A DNA stretch of 64,000 nt from Annona cherimola (Eukaryota; Streptophyta; Magnoliopsida; Magnoliales; Annonaceae): NCBI GenBank assembly GCA_030490835.1, contig CM059973.1, forward strand, positions 61,198,008-61,262,007, given 5' to 3'. Below, piece by piece: positions 1-12,661 of the stretch (its first letter is position 1; each line of letters starts with the position of its first letter). Under the pieces are notes generated by a model. It was given only the letters and a program-made list of their open reading frames with translations, was not told the origin of the DNA and did no database searches. The position numbers and the translations under genes are program-made.

Positions 1-27
1 CGTAAAATCCTTTAGAAATAGCATCTT

Positions 28-297
28 AAAGAACTTGCTTGCTTGTAAGAAATTCTTAAAATCATCAATATAAAGCATTTTTCAATCTTTGTAACACTTA
101 AGATAAAATAAATATTTTAAAATGTGTTACTTGCTTACAATGAAGCAATTCTTGAAGCATTTCATTAAAACCATAATTTTCAAGATTTGTGCTTGCTCAC
201 TTGTAAGAAATTTTTTAGAAGCATCAATATAAAATACTTTGATCATTTCAACACATGGGGTGAAATCAATATTTTTAAAAGTTTGCTTGCTTACCTG
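28..297. repeat. Degenerate two-copy tandem repeat
   Basis: Two diverged copies (about 28-141 and 183-297) share the order CTTGCTTGTAAGAAATTCTT, ATCAATATAAA, a TTTCA/ACAC segment, AATATTTTAAA and a closing TTGCTTAC. The period is about 155 bp. No coding potential is visible. It may belong to an old LTR or satellite fragment that continues beyond the window start; the family is unknown. Confidence 0.45.
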
Positions 298-2640
298 TGA
301 TGGCTTCAATCCCTTCTTCCACCTTTTCTTTGCATTTGCCTAGATACATGAAAATGATATTTCATTCATATACATAAAATTCCATATGCTTGCAAACTTA
401 GGGTTTTCCAACTCACATGAATTTACATCAACTTACTTAACCCACTTTTCTTTCAAGTTGGGTGTTAACTTTATCAATTCACATATCGGTGTGATTTGTG
501 CTTCCATTTTGATCATTCTTTTCATTTTAATACCCTTATTTAGGGTAAGCTATCACATTCATTATAACCATTAAGTTTAACTCAACATATGGAGATTCAA
601 CCTCTCCCATTTATCGTTTAATACTCATACTTTTGCGTTTCCACATGGTGCTTATTCAAGACACCTATTTATGAGTTAGGGCTACTAATTTCAATCCCAC
701 ATTTTGAGATTTCATAATTTTTTTCAAAACAGCCCTAACTTTTCTCATTTTACCATATTTTCTTCTCATTTTTGCACATTAGTTAAGTATACATGTTTAT
801 TCCCCTTTCTTGCCATTCATGCCCTTCATGTGTCCCTTCTAATTACACATTCATTATGTGTTAAGCAAATTCATATAAAACAGAATTATTCCTCTCCATT
901 TTGGCTTAATTTAAGCACTTTTTGCACCTTATTAGGGTATAATCATAAAATCAAAAATCCCTCAATTAAATTACTTAAAACAACAACTTTTCCTTCTCAT
1001 TTCTCCGCCTTGGACGTCCACATCAATATGCCATATAAAACATTTTTTTTGAATTTTTGTTTCCACCATTTGGACGTCCCATCTTGCTCCAAAAACGGGA
1101 TATTTTACCTATATAATTATTCATATAACTTGTTGTTTAGGTCATACCTCATTTCCACCCTAATTGAATAGAAATTTCACATAGTTGTTAAACCAAAGTT
1201 TCACCCAACTAATATTCATCAAATAAGCTTGGTTTAACATAAATTAAATATGAAAATAATTCACATAATTCATACATGATAAATGATTAAAACAACAACA
1301 TATAACTGAAATTAATTTAAATTTCAGCATGGTTAACTTGTTGAAAACAACTCTAAGTCAGGCATATCATTTTCTCGATACTTGAATTGAATCTCTCGTC
1401 TCATTTAACATTTAATAACCCTATTAAAGGCTTCATAAATCATCAATAAATATTCATAAATGAATCAATTTATGAATCATTATTTGAGTTAGAAAACTTT
1501 CAATTTAATAAAACCAAAACTTGGTTTTGAGCACCTACTTGTGATGTGTCGTCTGTTTCCTCTTGCTCAACTTGGTTTTTCCTATTCTCCACTTCTTTTT
1601 CTCTTCTTTTTCTTTTCCTTTTCTTCCTTTCTCCTTGGACGTCCCTGCTGCCTCTTTTTTTTTCTTCTTTTGCTACCCAAAAAAATGGACGTGCGACTGC
1701 CCATGTTGCTCCATTTATAATTGTGCTTTTACCCGCCAATGTTCACCTCATTTTGGGACTATTCTCATATTTAACCATACCTGTGCTGTCATATTTATCC
1801 ATTGAAAATTCTGTTATATATATATATATTTCAAAAAATCTGCCCAAATCGGCCCATAAGATAATGTCCACAAGATGCCCATTTTTGGCATTTTGTGAGC
1901 ACAAAACTGCTCAATATTGCTGCCCTATTTAACGTCCTTGAAATGCAGCCTTTATCATATTTTTTTGAATCTTAGAAATTGCAAAAATCTGCCCAAAAAT
2001 TTTCCTTTAGACATCTCATTTGCACCATTAATTGCTTTGACTTTTGCATTAATTAGTCCACTTTTTAAAAATTAAAAAATCAAAGGGTTTTAACCAAAAG
2101 TGATTAAGCATTTTTCCATAATATTTAGCTTAATGAAATTCATCCATATGATAGAATACCTTGTTTTAGCAGTTTATAAAAAATTTCATCCCAAAATGAC
2201 CATTCTAATGCAAGATATGAGCATTTGAAAATGTCTTACGGAATATGATAAAATTAAATCATTATCACCATAATTTAATCATGATTATAATAATCTATAC
2301 CATTGATGAGGTAAAGCACGTCAACATGTGCTTACCTTCCAAATTCACATCAATCCGCCTTATATACTTCAAGTTATAAATTTTCAAATAATAACCTCAT
2401 TAATCCCATAATTATCATCAACTTATTCATAATTAGTATAATATTCAACCATGTCACATCATCATTTCCATACCTCATTTGGTCTTTTTGTGCACATTAA
2501 CCTACATCGAGCTAAGGTGATGAACATAATCACGTTACTTAGTCATTTGCTCAAATCTCATTCTTCCAATTCAATGCACACATTAATAACTTTTAAATTC
2601 CTAAATTACATTTATTAATCTCAAAATTTTCTCGGTATCA
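298..2640. other. AT-rich intergenic DNA, no gene recognised
   Basis: Only short, low-complexity ORFs occur here. A strong pyrimidine tract lies at about 1560-1680 on the + strand. The motif 'cttacct' following repeat-like blocks resembles the layout of some plant gypsy LTRs read on the minus strand, but I found no paired copy, PBS or protein domain, so I assign nothing. Confidence 0.5.
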
Positions 2641-4810
2641 TAACAACAAACCAACTTCTGTCTTCAATCGCTCTGCGTTCTTTGAACATTTTGCAACCAT
2701 GACCAAACTTATATAGTTTATTACACCACCCTTATGTATCACATACAGCTTACCTCTACTCTACGACCTTTACTGAGTTCACCTGTCTCATCTCTCTACT
2801 ACAAACTCGATCACAGAGTTTTCTAATGACCACAAAAGTAAAGTATGCTTCTTAGAATTTGCTATAGAACTAAACATCTATGTTTCACCTGTACCTGCAA
2901 CTTGGCACTTTACAAGAACTCCATACCACTCTGTATAGACTTCCATTCTTCTAACCTTCCATTCAATCCCATCAAATATGTAAACTTGTACTGTACCAAC
3001 ATCAGCAACTCTGTTCCATACTTTGTTGGTCACCCTTATAGTACAACCATCATGTTTCTTATATGTAGTAAATTATTCCTTAGCTGCATACATATGAAAA
3101 GGATAACCAAAATCCATGATTCAGTCATCATTACATGCAAATGCTTCTGCTGCAAGCAACACATAATAATCAGAGTCCACAACAACTAAGGAATAATTAG
3201 ATGGTTCAACTTTATTTGCCTTTTCTTTCTCCTTTTCTTTTTTTTCTCTTTTTTTTTTCTTTGACTATCTTTCCACTTGTGATGGACTTCCCTTAGATGG
3301 CCTTTCTTGCCGCGTTTCCATCCTCAATATCTTTATTCAGTTTAAATGAACTGTTAGATTTGTTTCAATTATTTGACAATCTTCTCCTATATTGTCAACT
3401 ACCTATCACAATTCACAGCCAAAGCACTCTCACTAGCCGAAGATTCATTACTGTTCTTTTTTCTACGAGTCTCATTTACCAACAAAGAAGAAATAACATC
3501 ATCAAGTTGCGAAGTATCCTTCTCAAACAATAATCTTGTCACAATACGATCAAATAACTCAGATGATGAGGCCAATAGAAGTAACGCTTCATCCTCTTCT
3601 TTGATCTTCTCACCCAGAGCAGTTAAATTTATTACTATCCTAATAAATTTATCTAAGTGCTTTCCAAGATCTCTAAATTCTATAATCTTAAAACATACAA
3701 TTTTTTTTTTTTACAAATAATATATTTATCACAGATTTAGATTTATGCATATTCTTCAACTTGGTCTACATTTTCTGAAAGTCTATCAAACTGATCACCT
3801 CTTGAAGAGTGTTGTCCGCAATATACGTCCAAATTGTGCCAGTTATTATATCTCTCATAACTTATCAAGCATTATCACTTATCTTTTCTAGCTTTTCAAA
3901 TTCTTTCATCAATGCTTTCACTGTCCATTCTCGAGTTAAAATATTCTTCACTCGTTGATGCTACAATGTAAAATCATTCTTGCCATTAAATGGCTCTATC
4001 ACAAAACTAGCCACCTTTGTACTCGTCTATGTTGATGATTGATCTTGTTGTGAAGTAGAACTAATTTCTCCTCCATTTGTCATTCTTCAAAAAAAACACA
4101 TCAAAATAAGAAAAATTTGCTCAACCTAAACTGTTCACACGATTCAAAGTACCTCAAAATGTAGAAAGCGATTCTTGAATCACCTAAATCGAACATCAAG
4201 ATCACAAGATATGAAAAAAACAAAAAAACTTGATATTTCTAGTACATAGCTTTTGTCCGTCACGACACATTAGCTCAATTTGTCACCTTCCTTAATCAAA
4301 CTACATGTCGGAGCCCTAGCAGCTAATATTATAGTGCTACCTAACACCACCAGCCGGCCTTCCAACCTACGATCTACACCGGCCCATAAATACCTCACCA
4401 CATCGGAAAATCTTTTAGTCATCAAAATTGCAAACGTTGCTCGTCCTTTTTCCTTCTTCCTACTATCGATAATTCACTTACCACCAAACATTTCTCCTAT
4501 AAGCAATCACCCCAACGCTGACTCTATTCTCAGTAAAATGTGGCACCATTGCTCATCTATTCGTCACTACTAAGGTTTCTTCCTAGCTGCTGACCTCAAT
4601 TCGCAACATTGCACATCCTCTCCATTGCAAATCAGACAATAAACCTACCAGACGCACCAATCTTCATAATAATTCTAACCACCCGCACACCACTATCAAT
4701 TCGAGTCATAAGATCTGCTTTGCCTTGATCTTAGTAACAAGAACTACTTACAACCTTCTGATCTCAACACCTTGGAATTTCTCGATCTGGAAACCGTTTC
4801 TTGAAACTTT
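2640..4810 (-). pseudogene. Decayed copia retrotransposon gag-protease remnant
   Basis: Minus-strand translation, broken by stops and shifts, retains recognisable Ty1/copia features. Near 3990-4010 is a gag start resembling 'PFNGKNDFTL', the conserved copia gag opening. Near 3530-3640 is 'EEDEALLLLASS...LLFEKDTSQLDDVISSLL', typical of the gag UBN2-type domain. A lysine/glutamate-rich segment follows, and near 3080-3120 is an 'IMDFG...FHM' stretch that corresponds to the protease active site, with the usual DSG altered to DFG. Stops and frameshifts are frequent, so it cannot be functional. The element continues into a PBS and LTR at higher coordinates. The left limit is approximate and neither integrase nor RT was seen. 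Confidence 0.7.
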
Positions 4811-4822
4811 CTCTAATACCAC
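4811..4822 (-). promoter_or_regulatory. Degenerate primer-binding site (tRNA-iMet type)
   Basis: The + strand reads CTCTAATACCA, the complement of the plant copia PBS TGGTATCAGAG with one change. It lies just inside the LTR that starts at 4824, as expected for a minus-strand element. Confidence 0.7.
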
Positions 4823-4823
4823 T

Positions 4824-5104
4824 TGTTAGGTTTGAGAACACAATGTAAGAATATACAGAATATAGAGAATTACATGGATAGACTAGATGTCTACTCTACT
4901 AGGGAAAAAAATAATTTACTAATTAACAAACAATTACAACTTTCTCTCACAAGCTAGTAGGCTCTCTCAAAATCTCTCCCCAGGATTCTCTCTATTCTCC
5001 GTAATACTAATTTCATAGACCATATATCTATTTATAACTCTCAGATACATGCACAATCTCATACACAATTCCAGACTCACACTCCATATGAATCTATATG
5101 CACA
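4824..5104 (-). repeat. 5' LTR of the decayed copia element
   Basis: Begins TGTTAGG next to the PBS and ends near TGCACA, giving the usual TG...CA boundaries in either reading direction. It is about 280 bp, short for a copia LTR. No second copy was found in the window, so the 3' LTR is lost or lies left of the window. A Tourist-like element follows within a few bases. Confidence 0.55.
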
Positions 5105-5109
5105 ACTAA

Positions 5110-5390
5110 GGGTGTGTTTGACAATTGATAGAAAATGTCAAGTTAAAACTTCTCAATCTAAAACTTTTCACTTTCCACAACTATCATATTTTTAAATTAT
5201 TTTTTCACATTTTCCTATACAATTATCCTATTTTTCAATCATTTCTACACAACTATCCACATAACTAACCTATTTATTTTAACTTTATCCTCTTTACTGT
5301 TCATCATTACCCTTATCATATTACATCATTTGACAACTTTTACTCTTCAAAATTTTTCATCAATAGTTTTATTCATTACTAAACACACCC
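5110..5390 (+). mobile_element. Tourist/Harbinger-like MITE, copy 1
   Basis: 281 bp non-coding element with terminal inverted repeats GGGTGTGTTTG / CAAACACACCC-type, flanked on both sides by the 3-bp duplication TAA (5107-5109, 5391-5393). The interior (CTTTTCACTTTCCACAACTA, CAATCATTTCTACACAACTA) is shared with the copies at 16277 and 26383. TIR type and TAA/TTA duplications match PIF/Harbinger MITEs. Confidence 0.85.
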
Positions 5391-5393
5391 TAA

Positions 5394-7012
5394 ATAAGTA
5401 TAAAACAAGACACACACCTAATGGGAAATTTATTTAATTGATTTTGCACTTCTATATATGCCTAATTACTAATTGATATACTCATATTTTTAAATTAAAA
5501 TATAACAATGCAATTTATCAAAAAATATATATATAGCAATGCAAGACCTAGTTAATGAAGCAAGTCCAATTAAAATTTGAGGAAAGACTTATATCCATTA
5601 TTTAATTTCTTAAATACAATATTCAGTTTGTATCTAAAAAATATGTTACAATTTTGTCAAAAAAAGAAATGGTTTGTAATATTTTGGATGATAGAATAGA
5701 GGTATGTTTATAAAATTAGTTTATTTTTAAAATAAATTTTGATTCTTAAAGTAAGGTAATTCTCATGGATTCATTTCTTGAAATGCAACAAAGAAGAAAG
5801 AGCATTTGGCATCTACTATGCTATGAAAAATTAGGCATACCATTCCAACTTTTGTCTAACAGTATCTCTGAACGCCTTACCTTCTGGTGGTATCTTGATT
5901 CTAGCTAAATTAGTAAAGAAGTGGAAAGAGATGAAGACGTTGTTCACCTCTCACCTAGAAGGTGCAACTATCTGAGCTCTCTACTTTCTCATAGTGAAAG
6001 GACAAATTCATTGATAATTACATAATTCATTGGTAAAAGGCTGCCAACCATTGCCAAGCATCGCTTTCACAAGAGCTTAAGGTCAACCTCTATCATAATA
6101 ACATGAGGAACGAGATCTCTATTCTAATGAATGAGTAGATAACATCCTTCCAAAACTTTGGCAATTGAAGCCTGCTGCAAGGAATATCTCGACTCAAAAA
6201 AGATGCTAACATGTAAGAAAGGAAAGGCAGAGGATACTTTAGCTAACACAACAAAATATTAAGATAAGATCCAAACCAAATGCAAAATCCATTGTGGTCG
6301 AATCACACAATACATTGTTGGGCACGGACTAATCTTAGTCCTAATTAATTGACAAGACCAGTATGATGATTATATCCTAGCTTACATTGAAAATGTCTAA
6401 TTAGCATGCTGTTCCATCTCAAAATTTTTAAAAAAATGGGTGCGATCTGTGGACAGAAATTAGCCTCCTTTAGTCACAATCTTAATCCAAAAAATGGGGG
6501 GAAACAAAGAAGAAAAATTTGCGAAGGACAAAAAGTCCCGTCACGCCTAGTGATAAACATGGAGAGTGGACTGTGGTGGATTGCAATCGACACCTCACGC
6601 CTGTCTCTTCTTCTTCAGAAAAAGACCCCACTGGAAGCTCTGTGACATCTACTTAATCCATGTATATCTTTATAAAACTATTTGAATTAAAGATCAGATA
6701 AATTCAAATGATCCAAAACCACCAAATCTTCAGGAAACTGATAGGACAAAAAAGGCAGATTTGCGCTTTATCTAGAAACTTTGGTGGTCCCGAGGAGTAA
6801 CATTTTAATAGTACCCCACCCGGCAATCTGATATGAGTATATCGCACATCCTTTTCGGCCTCTTTCGAAATAAATCACGCCTGTTTTCAACCTTTTCCTT
6901 GAACAAGCGTGCGCATGTAATGCTGGAGGCAAGGCCGCAAGATTCGCCTTTCATTCTTCTGAGGGTTTCCGCATAGGTCCTTAAGTTTGTAAATTTGCAC
7001 CTTTTTCAATAT
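5394..7012. other. Intergenic DNA, no gene recognised
   Basis: No ORF with recognisable domains. A moderately GC-rich patch at about 6840-6970 contains no clear exon. I see only short AT-rich runs otherwise. Confidence 0.5.
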
Positions 7013-7294
7013 GGACCCCGGTTCTATGCTCCCGGGAGCATAAACCCATTTTTTATATTTTTTTTTTTTGAAAACTCTTTTATGAAACTATTAATCTAAA
7101 TGTATTTAACATGTGTATTAATTTTTACCATTTTTGAAAAATTTTAAATTTTTTCGAATTTGTAAAAATTAGTGGCATTTTAGTAATTTTAGATTACACT
7201 TATGTAAAAAAAATTCAAAAAAAATTTAAAAAAAGGGTATATGCACCCATGAGCATTAAGGCGTAATGCTCCCAGGAGCATAGAACCGGGGTCC
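7013..7294. mobile_element. Hairpin MITE (Mutator-like family), copy H1
   Basis: Inverted terminal blocks GGACCCCGGTTCTATGCTCC and its complement bound about 282 bp. Each terminus includes a small palindrome around CTCCCGGGAG. The interior carries the family core: ATTAATCTAAATGTATTTAACATG, then TTTTTACCATTTTTG, then TTAGTGGCATTTTAGTAATTTT. The second half of the hairpin is partly deleted. No 9-bp duplication was seen. Superfamily is inferred from the 15335 and 15316 copies. Confidence 0.7.
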
Positions 7295-7304
7295 ATGGTC
7301 CATA

Positions 7305-7676
7305 TTGAGTCCCGGTTATATGCTCTCGGGAGCATTGAGGCTCAATGTTCTTGGGTGTATAAACCTATTTTTTAATTTTTTTGAAATTTTTTAATGAAAC
7401 TGTTAATCTAGGTATATTTAACATGCGTATCAATTTTTACCAATTTTGGAGATTTTTAGATATTTTTTCAGATTTTTAAATATCAATGGCATTTTAGTAA
7501 TTTTTAAATTGCTAAAATGTCATCGATATTTAAAAATCTGAAAAAATATCTAAAAATCTCCAAATTTGGTAAAAATTGATACAAATGTTAAATATACTTA
7601 GATTAACACTTGTATAAAAGAATTTCAAAAAATTAAAAAATTGGGTTTAGGCACCTAGGAGCATAGAACAGGGTCG
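7305..7676. mobile_element. Hairpin MITE (Mutator-like family), copy H2
   Basis: An almost complete hairpin lying next to H1. The left arm (about 7310-7500) and right arm (about 7505-7676) are near reverse complements, including GTTAATCTAGGTATATTTAAC, TTTGGAGATTTTTAGATATT and the centre TGGCATTTTAGTAATTTTTA. The ends read CCCGGTTATATGCTC on the left and GAGCATAGAACAGGG on the right. Boundaries are approximate because H1 adjoins the left end. Confidence 0.7.
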
Positions 7677-8114
7677 TTTCATATTTGCAAAATAAAATTA
7701 TTTGAAGTTTTAGAATTTCAGAGACAAGAGTAAACGAAGTCATAATACTGAATTTACGACGTGAAATGACTAAATAAAAATATATTGAGTCTTCCATTTA
7801 AATTTAAAATATTCTTTCCCGGTAAGAAATTCAATAAAAGATTACTTACAAAGAAATCCAACCAAACAATTCCTCTGCGACAAAAGTTCACGTAATGAGA
7901 CTAACTTTTGTACCTAAATTTGAACTCTGCATCTAGAATCAAATGCCACCAACTGCCATATTTTCGCAGCTAAAATGGTATTATAATTTACGGTCAAATC
8001 AAAATAGCTGTATTAAATCTTAATTTTGGTTGCACGTAATCCAAAAATTAGCTGCATTTCTGTGAGTATTACCAAGTCATGTAAATGTAAGCAGTTTATA
8101 TATTTAATAACGAA
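7677..8114. other. Intergenic DNA, nothing recognised
   Basis: AT-rich sequence between two hairpin elements with no coding, RNA or repeat signature that I can name. Confidence 0.5.
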
Positions 8115-8475
8115 GGGTGATCGGGTGCGGCCAGGGGCATGGGGGCAGCCATGCGTCCGGCCAAAAAAGCCTATTTTTTATTTATTTATTTTTTTATAAA
8201 TATGTAGAGCTGAGTGTATTTAACTTATAAACCAAATTTTACCATTTTTTGATGCTTTTAAGTATTTTTTATTTTTAAACACTGTGGCGTTTTTCTTAAT
8301 TTCTGAGTTAAAAAATTACGAAAATGTCACTATATTTAAAAATAAAAAAATTTAAAAGCATCTAAAATGGTAAAACTTAGTTTATAGGTTAAATAAAACC
8401 AGCTCTATATGTTTATTAAAAAAAATAAAAAAAATATTTTTATGGGGTCCCCATGCGGGATGCATGGGATCACCC
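8115..8475. mobile_element. Hairpin MITE, second subfamily, copy H3
   Basis: Terminal GGGTGATC and its exact complement GATCACCC bound about 361 bp. The interior is a long inverted repeat: AGAGCTGAGTGTATTTAAC, TTTTACCATTTTTTGATGC and a TTTTTAAACACTGTGGCG-type centre, mirrored in the right half. The G/C-rich ends (GGGGCATGGGGGCAGCCATGCG and CCCCATGCGGGATGCATGGG) differ from H1/H2, but the order of the interior matches, so I treat it as a sister subfamily. The copy at 49317 is closest to it. Confidence 0.7.
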
Positions 8476-9168
8476 CTCAGTAAATACACGTATACATATA
8501 TGCAGCGAAATTGATGTGTATGTAGTCAAATTAACGTTATATGCTGCCAAAAACTAATTGATTTTAATGAATAAAATTGTAGTCTTCTATCCATTTAGGA
8601 TTTTGATAGAATTATTAAAAGATTATTTTGTTATCTCATGTTATAAGGTAACTCCGGTGAGACCTTACATGATTGGAAGTGGATCAGGCTTACAAATTTA
8701 TGAAACTTATCGAAGGCAACCACTGCATGCAAATATGAAATATAAGGATCAAAAAATTGCAAATTCAAAAATATAAAAGACCTATGCGCAAAAACTCTCA
8801 TTCTTTGTTTGGCGAAGTAAGGAGCTATCAGACTCCGATTTATTAAAAAATGGATCGATATCTGTCATGGTCCCAAATGGGCCACAACCTGAGATGATAC
8901 CAAACACCGACATTTATAAAGTGGATTAGAAAAATGTACTATTTGATGCACGTGGGACATTTGTATAAATTAGCACACACGTTGCAGAGAAAAATAATTA
9001 TGGAGGTGCATGAACGTTCCAAAAATAAGGAAAGAGATGTGGCTCCTGTCAGACCCTTTCCTTTTCCACCAACGTGACATATTTATAGAATCTCTGATAT
9101 GTATCAATGTCTAATAATTCAGGGCCCGCCGTGACCTACCCAATAATTTTTTAAAAAAAAAAGAAAAG

Positions 9169-9199
<31 letters not shown>

Positions 9200-10146
9200 G
9201 TTTTATTGATAGATAGCGAACTTGATAGACGTTATTGCTTTTGGTAAGTAAAACGCACTTTCATCTGATTCATATTCCAGTCTATCCGAAATAATTAATG
9301 TAGGCCATCAAGGACTTAATCAAACAGAATTATGATACTCCACACGATTTGCTTGAGAGGAAAGAAGGGTAAAGGGGAAAAGAAAAAAAAAAAAAGTTGG
9401 ATGGTCTATTTGTTTATCTAGGTCCACCTAATATTCAATGATGACTATGAATGTTTGCATGCATCTCCCTTTCTTTGGGAAGCTTGGATAAAAAAATATT
9501 TGTTGGGATGATCAAATTCTAAGAGAACTTGTTTTTTTAATAAAAGTTTGTTCAAAGAAAGCTTTCGAATTTTGACTAAAAATTCTGAGGGAGATTTGAA
9601 TAAAAGTGGTTTGCTGGGACACACATGGTTTTTAATAAATTTTGTTTTAAGATGAACTCTTGACCAATTTTTTTTGGTGGTGGATTAGTAGAATTATTTT
9701 GGATGCGTGACATGTGCAAGTCGATAGATATATATGACACATGACCACTTAGGAATTATTTTTAATTCCTTTCACCCGAGTTTTTTATTTCAAAAGGAAC
9801 TTATCAAGAACATGCATGCAACACGTGGCTTGTGTGTGTATGATAGATCATTTCTCCGGATTTGTACGCTTTAATATAATTAATTAAATGCGACTACAAC
9901 TAGGTAAGTTTTTTAATTTTTGCCTTTAATTTGCGTTTCATGATTTAGAAATGATCAACGTTATTAAGCCACGCCGCGCATACGTGCACGCATCAGGAAA
10001 TTAATTAATTATATGTGACGGTGCATGGAAATGTGCAAATTGTAGCCTCTTGAAGAGACCCAAGACGCTGTGCATATGTTGCATGTCCTGCGAATTGTCG
10101 TCCTCTTCGATTAGATAATTCCAAGGGTACAGAAAATAAGAACTAT
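8476..10146. other. Intergenic DNA with a poly-T run
   Basis: No gene recognised. A run of about 27 T interrupts 9168-9196, possibly the tail of a minus-strand retroposon, but no target duplication or tRNA-like head was seen. Short ORFs here have no recognisable domain. Confidence 0.45.
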
Positions 10147-10400
10147 GTACTAAAAATTTTGGAAAAAAAAATTTTGATTTAAAAGTTTTTAAAATAGAAG
10201 AATATGATGTGATTGATGCGAATAATGATGAGAATTAAAAAGAATAAAATTAGAATAGATTAGTTAGTTTTATGGGTAATTGGATAAAAATAATTGAAAT
10301 TTAGAGTAGTTGTATAGAAATATGTGAAAAAATGATTAAAAGTAAAATAGTTATGGAAAGTGAAAAGTTTTAGAATTGACAGTCTATGTTTCAAAACTCT
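10147..10400 (-). mobile_element. Tourist-like MITE fragment, inverted (duplication copy 1)
   Basis: Reads as the reverse complement of the interior of the 5110 and 16277 elements: AATGATGAGAATTAAAAAG, AATAGATTAGTTAGTTTTAT, AGTGAAAAGTTTTAGAATTG. The GGGTGTGTTTGG terminus is not preserved. The matching part recurs at 11571-11770 in the second duplication copy. Confidence 0.6.
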
Positions 10401-10505
10401 TAAAAATATATGAAATGGTAAAATTTTATTTATAGATTCGTTACACCTAGCTTAATATATTTGTAAAAAAATATATTTTTTAGGCGGCCTAAGAGGATCA
10501 GCCTC
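10385..10505. mobile_element. Half of a hairpin MITE (H3 subfamily), duplication copy 1
   Basis: Shows only the right-hand half: AAATGGTAAAATTTTATTTATAG, TTACACCTAGCTTAATATATTT, then a GC-rich end GGCGGCCTAAGAGGATCAGCC. It matches the corresponding half of H3 and of the 49317 element. The left half is missing, so it could not have moved as it stands. Confidence 0.55.
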
Positions 10506-11115
10506 CTTTTTTAAATGGTTGATATATTTACATACTCTTACAAGATTGGTATACGAAGTGTAGTTACAAGTGCCAAAAACTCTCTCTCACACATGCATTT
10601 TAATTCATGCATACATGCTTCTACTGTACAGTCTAACAGTACTTTATCTAAATTTAATAAATTTATATATTAAGATAAATTAGTAAAGAAAATTTATAAT
10701 TTATGAAATTTAGATTATAACTAATAAAAACAAAAATGAAATTCAAAATGGGAGTGCAACTTGAAGAGCAATCGCTTTCAGATATAATAGGTTCAAAAAA
10801 TTACCCATATGATAGGGTAGAATATAAAAAATTTCTAGTTTGTTTAATTAGTGTAAATTAGGTTTCATTATACCCAAAATTGACTTGGAAGGATATTCAA
10901 TGTCGTATAAGTATAAATTTTTATATGCATTATTGTGCATATGGACCACGGCTTTATCTCTACATAGCTTAATTATATTTCTATTTTTTGTTTTTTCCTC
11001 CTGAAAAGATTTATTTTTTTCTTTTCTCATTCTCTTCTCACTATCTAGTATTTATTTACATGAAAATTAACATGAAAAACAACTCATTAATTCAATGGTA
11101 ATTGTAAAATCAATA

Positions 11116-11281
11116 TGTCATCGTTAGGATGACTAAATGGTTAATGAGAGTATGTGTAAGGGTGTGCAGGTGAGAAGCCCAAAGTTTGAAGTTACATAGA
11201 TGCACTTGTCGCATTTGTCCCTCCCTTGGAGTTATCCTCCATCATTTAAAAGGCTGATATGGTAAAAAAAAAAAAAAAAAA
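11116..11281 (+). mobile_element. tRNA-derived SINE, copy S1a
   Basis: An A-box-like GACTAAATGGTTAATG is followed about 45 bp later by a B-box-like AAGTTTGAAGTT, then a body with CTCCCTTGGAGTTATCCTCC and a poly-A tail ending at 11281. The order head-body-oligo(A) is that of a Pol III SINE. The copy at 12484-12661 arose by the local tandem duplication; the one at 16795 is a separate, older relative. Confidence 0.65.
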
Positions 11282-11403
11282 GTGAAACCAATATAAGACC
11301 TAAACATAAAAAATACAAGACCTAAAATGTGTTGTCCTTACTTATATGATTAAATAACGTCAACCAAAAATTAAACTCACTCGTAGTAGAGAGTAAAAAT
11401 TTT

Positions 11404-11570
11404 TAAAATAAAGGAAAAATTCTTCCTGTAATTGCGATATTTACCAATAATTTCTATTATAACCACAATATTTCAGAAACTTTTTTTTCTACTCTTAACA
11501 TTTTGCCTTAAATTCTTATCATACCCATGCAGTCAAAACAACCATTAACTACCCCATTAACAACCATTTA
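11404..11570. mobile_element. Truncated left arm of hairpin element F (duplication copy 1)
   Basis: Starts after TAAAATAAA (11404-11412) with GGAAAAATTCTTCCTG and runs to the duplication junction. It matches the left arm of the complete element at 12786-13245 but has no right arm. It shows that the element was already present when the tandem duplication formed. Confidence 0.75.
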
Positions 11571-11770
11571 AAATAGAAGAAAATGATGTGATATGATACA
11601 AATAATGATGAGAAGTAAAAAGAATAAAATTAAAATAGATTAGTTAGTTTTATGGGTAATTGTATAAAAATAATTGAAAAATAAAGTAGTTGTATAAAAA
11701 TATATGAAAAATGATTAAAAGTAAAATAATTGTGGAGAGTGAAAAGTTTTAGAATGGACAATCCGTGTTT
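11571..11770 (-). mobile_element. Tourist-like MITE fragment, inverted (duplication copy 2)
   Basis: Second copy of the fragment at 10147-10400, beginning at the duplication junction and therefore shorter at its left end. Same inverted interior motifs. Confidence 0.6.
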
Positions 11771-11890
11771 AAAAATTCTTAAACATATCTAAAATGGTAA
11801 AACTTGGTTTGTAGATTCATTATACCTAGCTTAATATATTTATAAAAAAACTATATTTTTTAGGCGGCCTAAAAGGATTAGCCTCCTTTT
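11765..11890. mobile_element. Half of a hairpin MITE (H3 subfamily), duplication copy 2
   Basis: Counterpart of 10385-10505, with the same TACCTAGCTTAATATATTT block and GGCGGCCTAAAAGGATTAGCC end. Confidence 0.55.
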
Positions 11891-12483
11891 TTTAAATGGT
11901 TGACATATTTATATATTTTCACAAGATTGGTACACGATGTGTAGTTACAAGTGCCAAAAAGTTTCTCTCTCACATGCATTTTAATTCATCCATGCATGCT
12001 TCTACTATACAGTCTAACATTACTCTATCTAAATTTAATAAAGTTATATATTGAGATAAATTAGTAAAGAAAATTTAAAATTTATGAAATTTAGATTATA
12101 ACTAGTAAAAACAAAAATGAAATTCAAAATGGGAGTGCAACTTGAAAAGCAATCGCTCTCAGATATAATAGGTTCAAAAAATTACCCATATGATATGGTA
12201 GAATATAAAAAAATTCTAGTCTGTTTAATTAGGGTAAATTAGGTTTCATTATACCCAAAATCGACTTGGAAGGATATTCAATGTCGTATAAGTATAAATT
12301 TTTATATGCATTATTGTACACATGGACCACATCTTTATCTCTACATAGCTTAATTATATTTCTATTTTTTGTTTTGTCCTCCTGAAAGGATTTATATTTT
12401 TCTTTTCTCATTCTCTTCTCACTATCTAGTATTTATTTACATGAAAAACAACTCATTAATTCGATGTTAAATGTAAAATTAGT

Positions 12484-12661
12484 ATGTCATCATTTTGATG
12501 ACTAACTAGTTAACGTGAGTATGTGTAAGGGTGTGCAGGTGAGAAGCCCAAAGTTTGAAGTTAAGTAGATGCACTTACGGCATTTGTCCCTCCCTTGGAG
12601 TTATCCTCCGTCAGTTATTTGATCATTCAAAAGGGTGATATGTAAAAAAAAAAAAGAAAAA
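12484..12661 (+). mobile_element. tRNA-derived SINE, copy S1b
   Basis: Second duplication copy of S1a: GATGACTAACTAGTTAACG A-box-like region, AAGTTTGAAGTT B-box-like region, CTCCCTTGGAGTTATCCTCC body and an A-rich tail. It retains TCAGTTATTTGATCATTCAA near the 3' end, which S1a has lost but the 16795 copy also has, so S1b is closer to the ancestral form there. Confidence 0.65.

Noticed and set aside
6406..6645. 79-residue ORF in a moderately GC-rich patch
   Set aside because: No recognisable domain, no supporting splice or promoter context.
10848..12411. Two similar 60-residue minus-strand ORFs (10848-11030, 12229-12411)
   Set aside because: Their similarity is explained by the tandem duplication of non-coding DNA. 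They show no domain, and six of 60 residues differ without sign of codon-level constraint.
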